Below are positions 32,777 through 41,475 of a stretch of 64,000 nucleotides of DNA, in pieces. A program made the position numbers and the translations under genes. This DNA is from Hymenobacter gelipurpurascens (GTDB lineage Bacteria > Bacteroidota > Bacteroidia > Cytophagales > Hymenobacteraceae), in NCBI RefSeq assembly GCF_900187375.1, contig NZ_FYEW01000001.1, positions 1,922,001 to 1,986,000 of the forward strand, read 5' to 3'. Under the pieces are notes generated by a model. The model was not told the origin of the DNA, made no database searches, and was given only the letters and a program-made list of their open reading frames with translations. The stretch's first letter is position 1; each line of letters starts with the position of its first letter.

Positions 32777-34267
32777 CTAGCGCTGGCTGAAGGCCACGTC
32801 GTTGTAGCGCAGCTCGTTTTTGAAGGTGCGCAGCTTGGTCTCGTCATCGATGATGAGGTACTCGATGCCGGCCATTTCGGCGAAGTCTTCGAGGTACTCG
32901 CTCGTCAGGTTTTGGCTGTAGCCGGTGTGGTGGGCACCGCCGGCGTAAATCCAGGCGGCAGCGCCTACGCTCAGGCTGGGCTTCACTTTCCAGAGCACGC
33001 GGGCCACGGGCAGCTTCGGCAGATCCTGCTCGGGCGCCACGGCTTCCACCTCGTTCACAATCATACGGAAGCGGTGGCCTAGGTCCACGATGGTCGCGTT
33101 GAGGGCCGAGCCGGCGGGGCAGTTGAACACCAAACGGGCCGGATCGGCTTTGCCGCCGATGCCCAAGGGGTGCACTTCTACCTTCACTTTACCTTCCGCA
33201 ATGGTGGGGCAGATTTCCAGCATGTGCGAGCCCAGCACCTGCTCGTTGCCGGGCTGGAAGTGGTAGGTGTAATCTTCCATGAAAGAGTTGCCGCCGGGTA
33301 GGCCACTGCCCATCACTTTCATGGCGCGCACCAGCGCGGAGGTTTTCCAGTCGCCTTCGCCGCCGAAGCCATAGCCTTCTGCCATCAGGCGTTGGGTTGC
33401 AATGCCGGGCAGCTGCGCCATGCCGTGCAAGTCCTCAAAGGTGTCGGTGAAACCGATTGCCTTGTTGTCTTGCAGGAACTGGCGCATGCCCACTTCAATT
33501 TTAGCGGCTTCGCGCAAGGAGTCGCGCTGGCTACCACCTTCTTTTAGGTCGGCGCCCAGCTCGTATTCCTGCTCATAGGTGGTCAGCAAGTTGTTCACCT
33601 GCTCGTCGCTTACGGCATTGATAACGGCTACCAGGTCACCGATGCCATAGGTGTTCACGCTGTAGCCAAACTTCAGCTCGGCTTCCACTTTGTCGCCTTC
33701 CGTTACGGCTACATAGCGCATGTTGTCGCCGAATCGCACGATGCGCGCACCCTGCCAATCGGCCCAGGCGCAGGCGGCACGGCTCCAGATGCTGAGGCGC
33801 TCATGCACATCAGCGCTCTGCCAGTGGCCTACCACCACTTTGCGCTTGAGGCGCAACCGAGCCCCAATGAAGCCGAACTCCCGGTCGCCGTGCGCCGACT
33901 GGTTAGTATTCATGAAGTCCATGTCGATGTCGCCCCACGGAATGTCGCGGTTGAACTGGGTGTGCAGGTGGGCCAGCGGCTTCTGCAGAATCTTCAGGCC
34001 GTTGATCCACATTTTGGCTGGCGAGAAGGTGTGCATCCAGGCAATGAGGCCTACGCAGTTGGGCGTGGTGTTGGCTTCCTGCACCAGCTTGGTAATGCCA
34101 TCGGGACCGGTCAGCACGTCTTTATACACTATCTTAATAGGTAGCGCCTGGCCTAGCGCCTCAGCAATCTGCTGGGAGTGCTGGGCTACCTGCTCCAGCG
34201 TTTCGGGGCCGTACAGATGCTGGCTGCCCGTGATGAACCAGGCTTCGTATTGGGAAATGTCAATCAT
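32777..34267 (-). CDS. araA: L-arabinose isomerase
   Basis: A 496-residue cytoplasmic enzyme that converts L-arabinose to L-ribulose, the first step of the pathway. The length is standard. Family blocks include [20 protein letters not shown] at the N-terminus, [46 protein letters not shown], the metal/catalytic Glu region [40 protein letters not shown] and the C-terminal [10 protein letters not shown] with its catalytic His. All regions expected for an active Mn-dependent isomerase are present. It lies 298 bp after araD; that gap contains a weak operator and a long hairpin repeat, so araA may have an extra promoter. It is followed by the symporter. Confidence 0.97.
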   Translation of the reverse strand: MIDISQYEAWFITGSQHLYGPETLEQVAQHSQQIAEALGQALPIKIVYKDVLTGPDGITKLVQEANTTPNCVGLIAWMHTFSPAKMWINGLKILQKPLAHLHTQFNRDIPWGDIDMDFMNTNQSAHGDREFGFIGARLRLKRKVVVGHWQSADVHERLSIWSRAACAWADWQGARIVRFGDNMRYVAVTEGDKVEAELKFGYSVNTYGIGDLVAVINAVSDEQVNNLLTTYEQEYELGADLKEGGSQRDSLREAAKIEVGMRQFLQDNKAIGFTDTFEDLHGMAQLPGIATQRLMAEGYGFGGEGDWKTSALVRAMKVMGSGLPGGNSFMEDYTYHFQPGNEQVLGSHMLEICPTIAEGKVKVEVHPLGIGGKADPARLVFNCPAGSALNATIVDLGHRFRMIVNEVEAVAPEQDLPKLPVARVLWKVKPSLSVGAAAWIYAGGAHHTGYSQNLTSEYLEDFAEMAGIEYLIIDDETKLRTFKNELRYNDVAFSQR

Positions 34268-34299
34268 GATATCGGGAAGTAAAAACCTTAAGAAGGTCT

Positions 34300-34315
34300 A
34301 GAAAATCGATTGTGA
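34300..34315. promoter_or_regulatory. Weak operator-like site upstream of araA
   Basis: AGAAAATCGATTGTGA matches 13 of 16 positions of the locus palindrome, with an intact right half-site. It lies 33 bp before the araA start and could serve a secondary promoter inside the operon. Confidence 0.4.
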
Positions 34316-34357
34316 AATATTGAAACCCTTAGGGGATTGACTGGAGGCATGTGGCTT

Positions 34358-34490
34358 AGAACGACACCAGCAGACAGTCATCCTGAGCGCAGTCGAAGGA
34401 TCTCGCTCGCGCCGTTTGAGTCAGCATGGCAACATCAGCACGCGAGATGCTTCGACTGCGCTCAGCATGACGTTCTGGTGTAGTTGTTCT
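34358..34490. repeat. REP-like long hairpin repeat in the araD-araA gap
   Basis: Inner arms GTCATCCTGAGCGCAGTCGA (from 34377, running to TCTCGC) and GCGAGATGCTTCGACTGCGC (from 34442, running to CATGAC) are inverted copies with a few mismatches. The outer AGAACGACACCAG and CTGGTGTAGTTGTTCT extend the symmetry. Elements built on this CTGAGCGCAGTCGAAG core are dispersed intergenic repeats in many bacterial genomes. It could modulate mRNA stability between araD and araA. Confidence 0.8.
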
Positions 34491-34565
34491 AGCCCAGTCG
34501 ACCACTCCTAACCCCTCCTTGCTTGATGCGCAACATCATCTGAGGAGGAGAACTAGTTTCTACCC

Positions 34566-35267
34566 CTAGCTTTGGCCGTAGTAGGAATGCACGCCATGCT
34601 TGCGCTCGTAGTGCTTCTGAATCAGAGCTTCTTTGAGGCGGGGCACATCGGGGCGGAGTGTGCAGCTGAGGTAGGCCATGCGGGCTACTTCTTCCAGCAC
34701 GGCGCTGTGGTACACTGCTTTTTCTACCGTTTTGCCCCAGGTGAAGGGCGCGTGGTTACTGAGCAGGACCATTTCCACTTCCTCCGGCGAGAGGCCGCGG
34801 CGTTGAAACTCGTTGATGATCTGCCAGCCGGTCTGGTGCTCATAATCGCCGGCAATCATGGCGTCGCTCATCGGCGGCGCGCACGGAATATCAGCGGTAA
34901 GATGGTCGGCGTGCGTGGTGCCGAGAATCGGAATGTCCATCTGCGCTTGCGCCCAGGCCGTGGCATAGGTGGAGTGCGTGTGCACGATGCCGCCAATATG
35001 CTCCCAGTGGCTATAAAGCACCGCGTGGGTTTTAGTATCCGAAGAAGGGCGCTTCGTGCCTTCTACAATGTTGTTGGCGAAGTCGACGATGACGATATCC
35101 TCGGCCTTCAAGGTGGCGTAGGGCACGCCGCTGGGCTTGATGGCAAACACGCGCTTCTCGCGGTCTACCACGCTGGCATTGCCGAAGGTGAACAGCACCA
35201 ACCCTAACTCGGGCAGCTGCATGTTGGCCTCGTAGCAGGCCTGCTTTAACTCCTGAAACTGGCTCAT
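34566..35267 (-). CDS. araD: L-ribulose-5-phosphate 4-epimerase
   Basis: A 233-residue class II aldolase-fold enzyme that converts L-ribulose 5-phosphate to D-xylulose 5-phosphate. Visible motifs are LVLFTFGNASVVDREKRVFAIKPSGVPY (phosphate-binding GNxS and KPSG), PSSDTKTHAVLY, and the zinc-site HTHSTYATAWAQ with a later HADHL. VLLSNHAPFTWGKTVEKAV supplies a further His region, and the C-terminus reads KHYERKHGVHSYYGQ as in other AraD proteins. The length matches the family (about 230). Its ATG overlaps the araB stop as ATGA, so the two are translationally coupled. The downstream 298 bp hold a REP-like hairpin before araA. Confidence 0.97.
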   Translation of the reverse strand: MSQFQELKQACYEANMQLPELGLVLFTFGNASVVDREKRVFAIKPSGVPYATLKAEDIVIVDFANNIVEGTKRPSSDTKTHAVLYSHWEHIGGIVHTHSTYATAWAQAQMDIPILGTTHADHLTADIPCAPPMSDAMIAGDYEHQTGWQIINEFQRRGLSPEEVEMVLLSNHAPFTWGKTVEKAVYHSAVLEEVARMAYLSCTLRPDVPRLKEALIQKHYERKHGVHSYYGQS

Positions 35268-36970
35268 GCTTGGTCTACAAGTTCGGTTTCGGCTACTTCA
35301 CCGGCGCGCTGCTCGGTAGCTTGTTCTACATACTGCCCAAAGGCCTGGTACTGCTCGTAGCGGCGCTGATAATCTGCGACACGCTCTGGGTTAGGCGTGT
35401 AGTTTTCGGCAAAACCATTGCCCATGGCCTTCTGCGCCGTCACCACATCAGGATGTATGCCGGCAGCTACGGCGGCGTACATGGCCGAGCCCAGCGCCGG
35501 CGCCTGGTCGGACTCTGCCACCTTAATAGGGCGGTTTAGCACGTCGGCCAAGGTCTGCATCATGAATCCCGACTTCTTAGCCACGCCGCCTAGGCCTATT
35601 ACCTGCTTGATTGGAATACCTTCCTGCTCAAAGCGCTCCACAATTTGCTTAGAGCCGTAGCAGATAGACTCCACCAGTGCCCGGAAAATCTGAGGTGCCG
35701 AGGTGCCCATGGTCAGATTCATGATGGCGCCTTTCAAGGCTTGGTTGGCATCGGGTGTGCGGCGGCCGTTCACCCAATCCAGAGCCAGCACTGCCGACTC
35801 CTCGGGGTTTACGGAAGCGGCTGCAATGTTCAGCTCAGCCATCATGTTGTCACTGAGTTCTGCGAGCAAGGCCTCCCGTTGCTCTGGCGTCAGAATCGAT
35901 GATTTGGGCAGCAGCGTACGCAAGGGCCATTCGATTACGCCCCGAAACCAGGCTAGCAAATCACCGACAGCGGATTGCCCGGCTTCTAGGCCTAGCATGC
36001 CCGGAATCACGGAGCCATCAACCTGGCCGCAAATGCCGGGCACCAGCTTCCCTCCTACTTCGTCCATAGGCGCTACCACGATGTCGCAGGTAGAAGTGCC
36101 CATCACCTTCACCATCGAATACGCTTCGATTTCGCCGGCTACGGCACCAGCGTGGGCATCAAAAGAACCTACTGCTACTACGGTGTTGGTGGTGAGGCCG
36201 AGGCGCTGAGCCCACTCTTCGGAGAGCGTGCCGGCTACTTGGTCGGCGGTGTAGGTTTCCTCGAACAGCCGCTCGCGTAGGCCACCTAACTTGGGTTCTA
36301 GTAGGGTCAGGAACTCTTCGGAGGGCAGGCCGCCCCAGCTCTCGTGCCACATGGCTTTGTGGCCGGCGGCGCAGCGGCTGCGCTTAAACGTTTTCAGGTC
36401 GCCGCCGGTGAGCAGCAGCGTCAGCCAGTCGCAGTGTTCCATCCAGGAGTACGCGGCTTTTGCTACGCTGTCATCCTCGCGGACTACGTGGGCAATTTTG
36501 GCCCAAAACCACTCGGAGGAATAGATACCGCCCTCAAACTGGGTGAAATCTTTGCCACCCCAAGTGCGGGCTTTGTGGTTGATTTCGGCGGCTTCGGGCA
36601 GAGCAGTGTGGTCCTTCCAGAGTACGAACATGGCGTTCGGGTTCTCCTCGAAGCCAGGCTTCAGGGCTAGTGCTACACCATACTCATCTACCGGACCGGG
36701 TGTAGAGCCAGTAGTATCCACGGCGAGGCCAACAATCTGCTCGGCGGGCACGTTCTGCGCCACCCGGCGTACGGTAGTCTCCAGGCCTTCGATGTGGTCG
36801 AGGGGGTGCTGACGGAACTGGTTTTTGGTGGCATTGCAGTAGCGCTGCTCTTTCCAGCGAGCGTACGGGTGCACGGCCTGGGCAATTTCCTGGCCGGTAT
36901 GGGCATTCACCAGCACGGCCCGCACGGAGTCAGAGCCGTAGTCGATGCCGATAACGTAAGTTGGATTCAT
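35264..36970 (-). CDS. araB: Ribulokinase
   Basis: A 568-residue FGGY-family kinase that phosphorylates L-ribulose. The ATG at 36970 is chosen over an upstream frame opening at 37003 because MNPTYVIGIDYGSDSVRAVL is the expected ATPase-fold first strand. Further motifs are YARWKEQRYCNATKNQFRQHPLDHIEG, VGLAVDTTGSTPG, LWKDHTALPEA, the substrate-binding VAVGSFDAHAGAVAGEI, VMGTSTCDIVVAP, and the C-terminal FGGY-like IGLGGVAKKSGFMMQTLADVL with an adenosine-binding region near PALGSAMYAAVAAG. The length agrees with AraB. It starts 33 bp after galM and overlaps araD by 4 bp, inside a galM-araBDA-symporter transcription unit preceded by two operators. Confidence 0.96.
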   Translation of the reverse strand: MNPTYVIGIDYGSDSVRAVLVNAHTGQEIAQAVHPYARWKEQRYCNATKNQFRQHPLDHIEGLETTVRRVAQNVPAEQIVGLAVDTTGSTPGPVDEYGVALALKPGFEENPNAMFVLWKDHTALPEAAEINHKARTWGGKDFTQFEGGIYSSEWFWAKIAHVVREDDSVAKAAYSWMEHCDWLTLLLTGGDLKTFKRSRCAAGHKAMWHESWGGLPSEEFLTLLEPKLGGLRERLFEETYTADQVAGTLSEEWAQRLGLTTNTVVAVGSFDAHAGAVAGEIEAYSMVKVMGTSTCDIVVAPMDEVGGKLVPGICGQVDGSVIPGMLGLEAGQSAVGDLLAWFRGVIEWPLRTLLPKSSILTPEQREALLAELSDNMMAELNIAAASVNPEESAVLALDWVNGRRTPDANQALKGAIMNLTMGTSAPQIFRALVESICYGSKQIVERFEQEGIPIKQVIGLGGVAKKSGFMMQTLADVLNRPIKVAESDQAPALGSAMYAAVAAGIHPDVVTAQKAMGNGFAENYTPNPERVADYQRRYEQYQAFGQYVEQATEQRAGEVAETELVDQA

Positions 36971-37003
36971 GGCTGGGATAGTTCGTCGTGAGACAGCGCG
37001 CAA

Positions 37004-38209
37004 TTACCGGCGCACGCCGAATTTATAGGTGGTCGTAGAATGCAGCGTCTGGCCGGGCTTCAGGATCGTGCTTGGGAACTTGGGCTGGTTGGGCGAATCG
37101 GGGAAGTGCTGGGTTTCCAGGCAGAAACCGGCGTGCTGGCCGTACACCTGGCCACCTTTGCCCTTCAGGGTGCCATCCAGGAAGTTGCCGGTATAGAACT
37201 GCACCCCCGGCTCGGTGGTGCGCACCTCCATGGTGCGGCCCGTGGTGGGCTCATACACGGTGGCCGCCGCGTGCATACCACTGGTTTCGTTGAGCACCCA
37301 GTTGTGGTCGTAGCCGCCCGGCACCTGCCCAATCCGCTCGCTGATGGTGTGCGGGGTGGTAAAGTCGAAGGGCGTGCCTTTCACGGGGCGCAGTTCACCG
37401 GTGGGAATCAGGCCGGCATCGACTACGGTGTAGCGGTCAGCCGGAATGGTGACCTGGTGGCCTAACACGTCTTTGCCGCCGCTCAGGTTGAAGTAGGCGT
37501 GGTTGGTCAGGTTGACAGGCGTGGCCTTATCGGTGGTAGCGGAGTAGTCGATGCGTAGCGCGTCGTCGCTGGTGAGCGTGTAGACCACTGTCACCTGCAG
37601 GTTGCCGGGGTAGCCTTCTTCGCCGTCTTTGCTCCGGTAGGTGAGCGTGAGCATTTGTCCATCGGCGGAGGTGCCGGGCTGGGCCTGCCACACGACTTTG
37701 TCAAAGCCTTTCTTGCCGCCGTGCAGCGTGTTCTCGCCGTTGTTGTTGGCCAGCGTGTACTCCTGGCCGTCCAGCGTGAATTTGCCTTTGGCGATGCGGT
37801 TGCCGTAGCGGCCAATCAGGGCGCCGAAGTAGGGGCCCGACTTGAGAAACGCGGGGCTCTGGTAGCCGCTCACGTTGTCAAACCCGAGCACCACATCGCC
37901 GAGCTTACCGGCCTTGTCCGGAACCATTAGGCTGGCAACCGTTCCGCCGTAGTTCGTGATGCTCACTTTCAGGCCGTGGGCGTTGGTGAGCGTGAACAGC
38001 TGCACCTCGGTGCCGTCCGTCGTCTTGCCGAAGGACGCCGAAGTTGGGGCAGCAGTAGTGGTAGTGTTGGTGGAATCCGTCATGGTTTGAGTGGTATCGG
38101 TGGCCGACTTCTCTGTTGAAGCTGACGGGTTGCAGCCAGCCAGAGCCAATAGGCCTACGAGACTCGCGGCGCTGCTGGTTAGCAGTCCGATGCGGTTGAG
38201 ATTTGTCAT
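37004..38209 (-). CDS. galM: Aldose 1-epimerase (mutarotase), lipoprotein form
   Basis: A 401-residue GalM family enzyme that interconverts alpha and beta anomers of free sugars. The start at 38209 places a lipoprotein signal with lipobox LLALAGC near residues 18-23, so the mature protein is probably anchored in the periplasm. It then has a Ser/Thr-rich linker and the GalM core: ISITNYGGTVASLMVPDKAG, GRYGNRIAKGKFTLDG, LHGGKKGFDKVVW, VNLTNHAYFNLSGG with the catalytic His, YDHNWVLN, and the catalytic Glu region FCLETQHFPDSPNQPKFPS. It would speed the supply of the right arabinose anomer to the symporter or to AraA. It is the first gene of the arabinose catabolic unit and has two operators upstream (38305 and 38445). 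Confidence 0.93.
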   Translation of the reverse strand: MTNLNRIGLLTSSAASLVGLLALAGCNPSASTEKSATDTTQTMTDSTNTTTTAAPTSASFGKTTDGTEVQLFTLTNAHGLKVSITNYGGTVASLMVPDKAGKLGDVVLGFDNVSGYQSPAFLKSGPYFGALIGRYGNRIAKGKFTLDGQEYTLANNNGENTLHGGKKGFDKVVWQAQPGTSADGQMLTLTYRSKDGEEGYPGNLQVTVVYTLTSDDALRIDYSATTDKATPVNLTNHAYFNLSGGKDVLGHQVTIPADRYTVVDAGLIPTGELRPVKGTPFDFTTPHTISERIGQVPGGYDHNWVLNETSGMHAAATVYEPTTGRTMEVRTTEPGVQFYTGNFLDGTLKGKGGQVYGQHAGFCLETQHFPDSPNQPKFPSTILKPGQTLHSTTTYKFGVRR

Positions 38210-38304
38210 GGGCGAGAGATCAGGGAATTTTAGTAGAAGCACACTAACAAATGGGGAATTTCTGCCTTATAGCATAAACCCTCCCTATAAGCGCCAAGGA
38301 TAAA

Positions 38305-38320
38305 ACAATGGATTGTGTAG
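38305..38320. promoter_or_regulatory. Putative operator, proximal, upstream of galM-araBDA
   Basis: AAACAATGGATTGTGT matches the locus palindrome at 14 of 16 positions. It is 95 bp before the galM start and 140 bp from a second, stronger site. Confidence 0.6.
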
Positions 38321-38444
38321 AAATAAACAAATAGTACTCAACTGTATATCAACTATATACACAACACTATAAGCAGCACTATACTTCTACCAGCAGTCCT
38401 ATTCTAGCGAACTAGAGTGTAAAGTAGAAAAAGCTTTTGAAAGA

Positions 38445-38460
38445 ACACAATCGTTTGTGC
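38445..38460. promoter_or_regulatory. Putative operator, distal, upstream of galM-araBDA
   Basis: ACACAATCGTTTGTGC is identical to the site in front of transketolase. The 140-bp spacing from the 38305 site would allow DNA looping by a tetrameric or bridging LacI-type repressor. The AT-rich sequence between them is a likely promoter zone. Confidence 0.75.
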
Positions 38461-38524
38461 ACTTCTTCAAAAATATTGAGGCATAACAAGCCCCAAAAGG
38501 ACCGTTTTACCTCAATATTCAACT

Positions 38525-40243
38525 TTACAAGACAGTAATCTTTTGTGTGAGTGAGCCGCTTTCGCGCTTAATATGCACCAGGTATAGTCCCGCTCGCAAT
38601 GTAGCCGTAACGGCCAGAGAGGTCTGCGGCTTTGCGAACTCTTGGCTGTGTACAAGCCGGCTCCGCAAATCATACACTTCTACCAAGGTGGCTTCGGCAG
38701 TTTTCTGCTGGCCTAGGTCCACCGTGAATCCATTCCGGGACACCGGAACTGGGTACACGCTCACGCCAACCAGCTTTTTGCCAGGCGTGGCCGCCAAGGC
38801 TGTGCCACTGGCAGTCAGGCTCCAGCGCTGACAGCCGCAGCCGTTATAGTCCCAGAGGCCTAGTTGCTGGCCCGCAGTAGTCGACGCATTAGGCACCTCC
38901 ACTACCCTATTGCCATTCACGGAAGCAAACACCAGCGTACCATCGTTGGCCCGGTCGATGCGGTATTGTTGGCACGGTAGGCCGGTGTAGGCGAAGAGCT
39001 GGAGCTTGGCGCCGGCATCGGGCGAGCAGCCAGCTACATCAGCGGCTAGGCCACCCAGGACATTCGTGATTTTGTATTCACCGTCGCCAAGGGCCGTGAA
39101 ATCCCACCGCTGACAGTCCAGGCCAGATGGGGTGCCTTGGGCAATGATCTGGCCCGATGTGCCAGTGCAGCCCCAGGCATCCCAAACCAGGTTGCTATTC
39201 TGATTCTTGATTTCGTAGCGCCCCGCCGCCACCCAGTCGCGGCTGACGCTGGGCCACCCGACGCTGCTCCAGGTCAGTTTGGCCAGGCCTAGTTTAGGAG
39301 CACCGTTGTCGTCGCGGTCGTAGTAATGGTGTGAAAAGTAGCTTACGCCGTTCTCCTCAAAGATACCGCTATGGCCAGGCCCAATGTAGCGGCCCGAACG
39401 GCTCAGCACGGGCGTACCGCCGTTGTTGTTTAGGTCTACGCCATTCTGGTCCAGAAAAGGGCCAGTGGGCGAAGCAGAACGCCCGGCCACGATGTAATAC
39501 GTGCTGGTTACACCGCTACAGCAGGCTCCACGATTGATGAACAGATAATAAAAACTGCCATGCTTCATGAGGTAGGCCGCCTCCGGGTTGCCGTTGGCTA
39601 CTGCGAAGGCAGTATTACCCAACGCCTTGCCAGTAGTGGCGTTCAGTTGTGTAATCCGAATACCTCCGAAGAAAGAGCCGTACGACATCCAGACTTCGTT
39701 ATTTGTGTCTTTGAATACCGCCGGATCAATGGCATTTACGTCGCTGCTGGTGTTGGTAGAAACCACTTCGCCCTGATCCTCCCACTTGTAGTTTGGGCTA
39801 GTGGGGTCCAGCGTGACGTTGGTGGCTAGGCCTATGGCCGACACCTTCGAGCCGAAGGTGGAACATGAGTAGTACAAGTGGTATTTACCGTTCAGGAAGA
39901 TGCACTCCGGCGCCCAGAAATTCCCCTGAAAACCAGGCACTTTCGAGTTGATCCAGCCAGGATAGGCATTATTCACAAACACCGCACGAGGGCCCGGCGT
40001 CCAGGTAACCAGGTCAGTGGAGTACATGCTGTATATGCCCTGCCCGGTGGCGAAAATCCAGTATTTGTTGCCCTCCTTTACAATGTTCGAAGGGTCGTGC
40101 ACGCCGGTGAGGCCTTGCAGGGCAAAAGCAGAGCCGCTAGGCCACCCCAGCAGCAAAACCAAGAATACGCTGAAATGAAGTAGGTGGCGCAAACGCCCGC
40201 CCGCTGCCGCAGCCTGGCGGGCTAAAAGTATCGGTGATGACAT
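38525..40243 (-). CDS. Secreted GH43 arabinan endo-1,5-alpha-L-arabinosidase with ricin-type lectin and T9SS sorting domain
   Basis: A 572-residue three-part enzyme. After an N-terminal export signal (FSVFLVLLLGWPSGSAFA), a GH43 propeller spans about residues 43-345 with base Asp50 in GVHDPSNIV, FWAPECIFLNGKYHLYYS, NAIDPAVF, general acid Glu in GNPEAAYLM, and FINRGACCSG, which parallels the endo-arabinanase at 5742. Residues about 350-480 form a ricin B-type beta-trefoil (three QxW-like units: CQRWDF, CQQYRI, CQRWSL). The last 80 residues are a T9SS sorting domain (VSVYPVPVSRNGF to LTQKITVL). It is therefore probably carried to the cell surface to attack polymeric arabinan, with the lectin holding the substrate. 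It lies between a GH43 lipoprotein and the galM promoter. Confidence 0.9.
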   Translation of the reverse strand: MSSPILLARQAAAAGGRLRHLLHFSVFLVLLLGWPSGSAFALQGLTGVHDPSNIVKEGNKYWIFATGQGIYSMYSTDLVTWTPGPRAVFVNNAYPGWINSKVPGFQGNFWAPECIFLNGKYHLYYSCSTFGSKVSAIGLATNVTLDPTSPNYKWEDQGEVVSTNTSSDVNAIDPAVFKDTNNEVWMSYGSFFGGIRITQLNATTGKALGNTAFAVANGNPEAAYLMKHGSFYYLFINRGACCSGVTSTYYIVAGRSASPTGPFLDQNGVDLNNNGGTPVLSRSGRYIGPGHSGIFEENGVSYFSHHYYDRDDNGAPKLGLAKLTWSSVGWPSVSRDWVAAGRYEIKNQNSNLVWDAWGCTGTSGQIIAQGTPSGLDCQRWDFTALGDGEYKITNVLGGLAADVAGCSPDAGAKLQLFAYTGLPCQQYRIDRANDGTLVFASVNGNRVVEVPNASTTAGQQLGLWDYNGCGCQRWSLTASGTALAATPGKKLVGVSVYPVPVSRNGFTVDLGQQKTAEATLVEVYDLRSRLVHSQEFAKPQTSLAVTATLRAGLYLVHIKRESGSLTQKITVL

Positions 40244-40296
40244 AGAATGGTGGGGTTATAACGCGCGGACTATCGTCACAGCTTTGGGAGCTGAGG

Positions 40297-41376
40297 TTAC
40301 TCTCCGCTGGGTTTGATGATGGGGGCGCTAATGGCGACGGGTACGCCGAAGTTGGGCGTGCCATCGGCGTTCCAGGTGAACTTCTGCATGCGCGGGTTGC
40401 GCTTATCCACGCAGCCCTCGTTGGGGTTGGAGTTGGCGTGGTAGATAATCCAGTCTTCCTTGCCATCCTTGGAGGTGAAGAAGGAATTGTGGCCCGTAGC
40501 GTAGGCCCTGTTGGCGGCATCCTGGGAGAATACCGGCTTAGCCGATTTTTTCCAGGATGCCAGTAGCATCGGGTCGGCGGTAGCATCGGCGGTTAACTGG
40601 CCTAGGGCATATTGGTCGGTGCCGCAGAAACTGGCCGAATAAATCAGGAAGGTTTTGCCGCCGTGCTTCAGAATTTCCGGGCCTTCGTTTACATACGGGG
40701 GGCCTACATTTTCCCAGATATACTCAGGGTGTGAGAGTTCCACGCGCGGCCCGACCAGGGTCCAGGGGTTGCCCATCTGGGAGATGTAGATGCGCTGAAT
40801 GCCATCCAGCCCGTTGTGGCCCGACCAGATGAAGTAGCGCTTGCCGTTTTGCTCCAGCACAGTCCCATCAATGGCCCAGAAATCTTCCGGTGAGCTGAAC
40901 AACCTGCCTTTATCTAGCCAGGTACCGGTGGTAGGGTCGGCGGCATCGTTTTCCAGCACCCAGGTGCGCTGCCGGCCCAGGTCGGTGCCAGCGGGACCGG
41001 CCGAGTAGTAGATGTACCACTTACCATCCAGAAAATGCAGCTCCGGTGCCCACAGGTTGCCAGCGGCATTTCCGGTGCTCGGCGGCGTCCAGACAACTTT
41101 GCTTGGGGCAGTGCGCAGCTCCGACATGTTCGCCGTTTTCCAGATTTCCAGCCGGTTATTGAGCGTGTGCATGTAGTAGTAAAACCCATCTTTTTGCGTC
41201 ACCCATGGGTCGGGGCCCGAAGCCAGCAGCGGATTGGTAAAGGTGGTGGCTGTAGTAGGCGACGCTACTACCGGTGGCACAACAGGCGCGGGCGTCTGCT
41301 TGGTCTGTTGGCAGGCTGAAGCCGACAATAGCAACCCGCTAAGCAGTACGTAGGCCAGTCGAGAGATACTTCTCAT
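40297..41376 (-). CDS. GH43 glycoside hydrolase lipoprotein (exo-arabinanase/arabinofuranosidase type)
   Basis: A 358-residue GH43 enzyme. The ATG at 41376 is chosen because it opens a lipoprotein signal (MRSISRLAYVLLSGLLLSAS then Ala-Cys22); upstream codons overlap the SusD terminator. A Pro/Thr linker leads into the propeller with base Asp56 in LLASGPDPWV, NLWAPELHFLDGKWYIYYS, DFWAIDGTVLEQ for the second acid, and NEGPEILKHGGKTFLIYS for the general acid Glu. AYATGHNSFF and DWIIYHANSNP complete the family pattern. The GPDPW and EGPEIL form is common in GH43 exo-acting arabinofuranosidases. It is probably displayed on the outer membrane next to SusCD. A terminator separates it from susD by only 45 bp, so it may be expressed by read-through. 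Confidence 0.87.
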   Translation of the reverse strand: MRSISRLAYVLLSGLLLSASACQQTKQTPAPVVPPVVASPTTATTFTNPLLASGPDPWVTQKDGFYYYMHTLNNRLEIWKTANMSELRTAPSKVVWTPPSTGNAAGNLWAPELHFLDGKWYIYYSAGPAGTDLGRQRTWVLENDAADPTTGTWLDKGRLFSSPEDFWAIDGTVLEQNGKRYFIWSGHNGLDGIQRIYISQMGNPWTLVGPRVELSHPEYIWENVGPPYVNEGPEILKHGGKTFLIYSASFCGTDQYALGQLTADATADPMLLASWKKSAKPVFSQDAANRAYATGHNSFFTSKDGKEDWIIYHANSNPNEGCVDKRNPRMQKFTWNADGTPNFGVPVAISAPIIKPSGE

Positions 41377-41420
41377 GAAAAACAGAATAGAAAACGGCCG
41401 CTTATGCACCAGTCCAGAAG

Positions 41421-41462
41421 AAAAACAGCCGCTCCCGGTTCTGGCCTGGAGCGGCTGTTTTT
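41421..41462. terminator. Terminator directly after susD, inside the PUL
   Basis: AAAAACAGCCGCTCC (41421-41435) is a perfect inverted repeat of GGAGCGGCTGTTTTT (41448-41462), with A and T tracts on either side, so it can work in both directions. It lies 14 bp past the susD stop and 45 bp before the next gene start. Confidence 0.85.
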
Positions 41463-41475
41463 CGTTCATTCAGGA

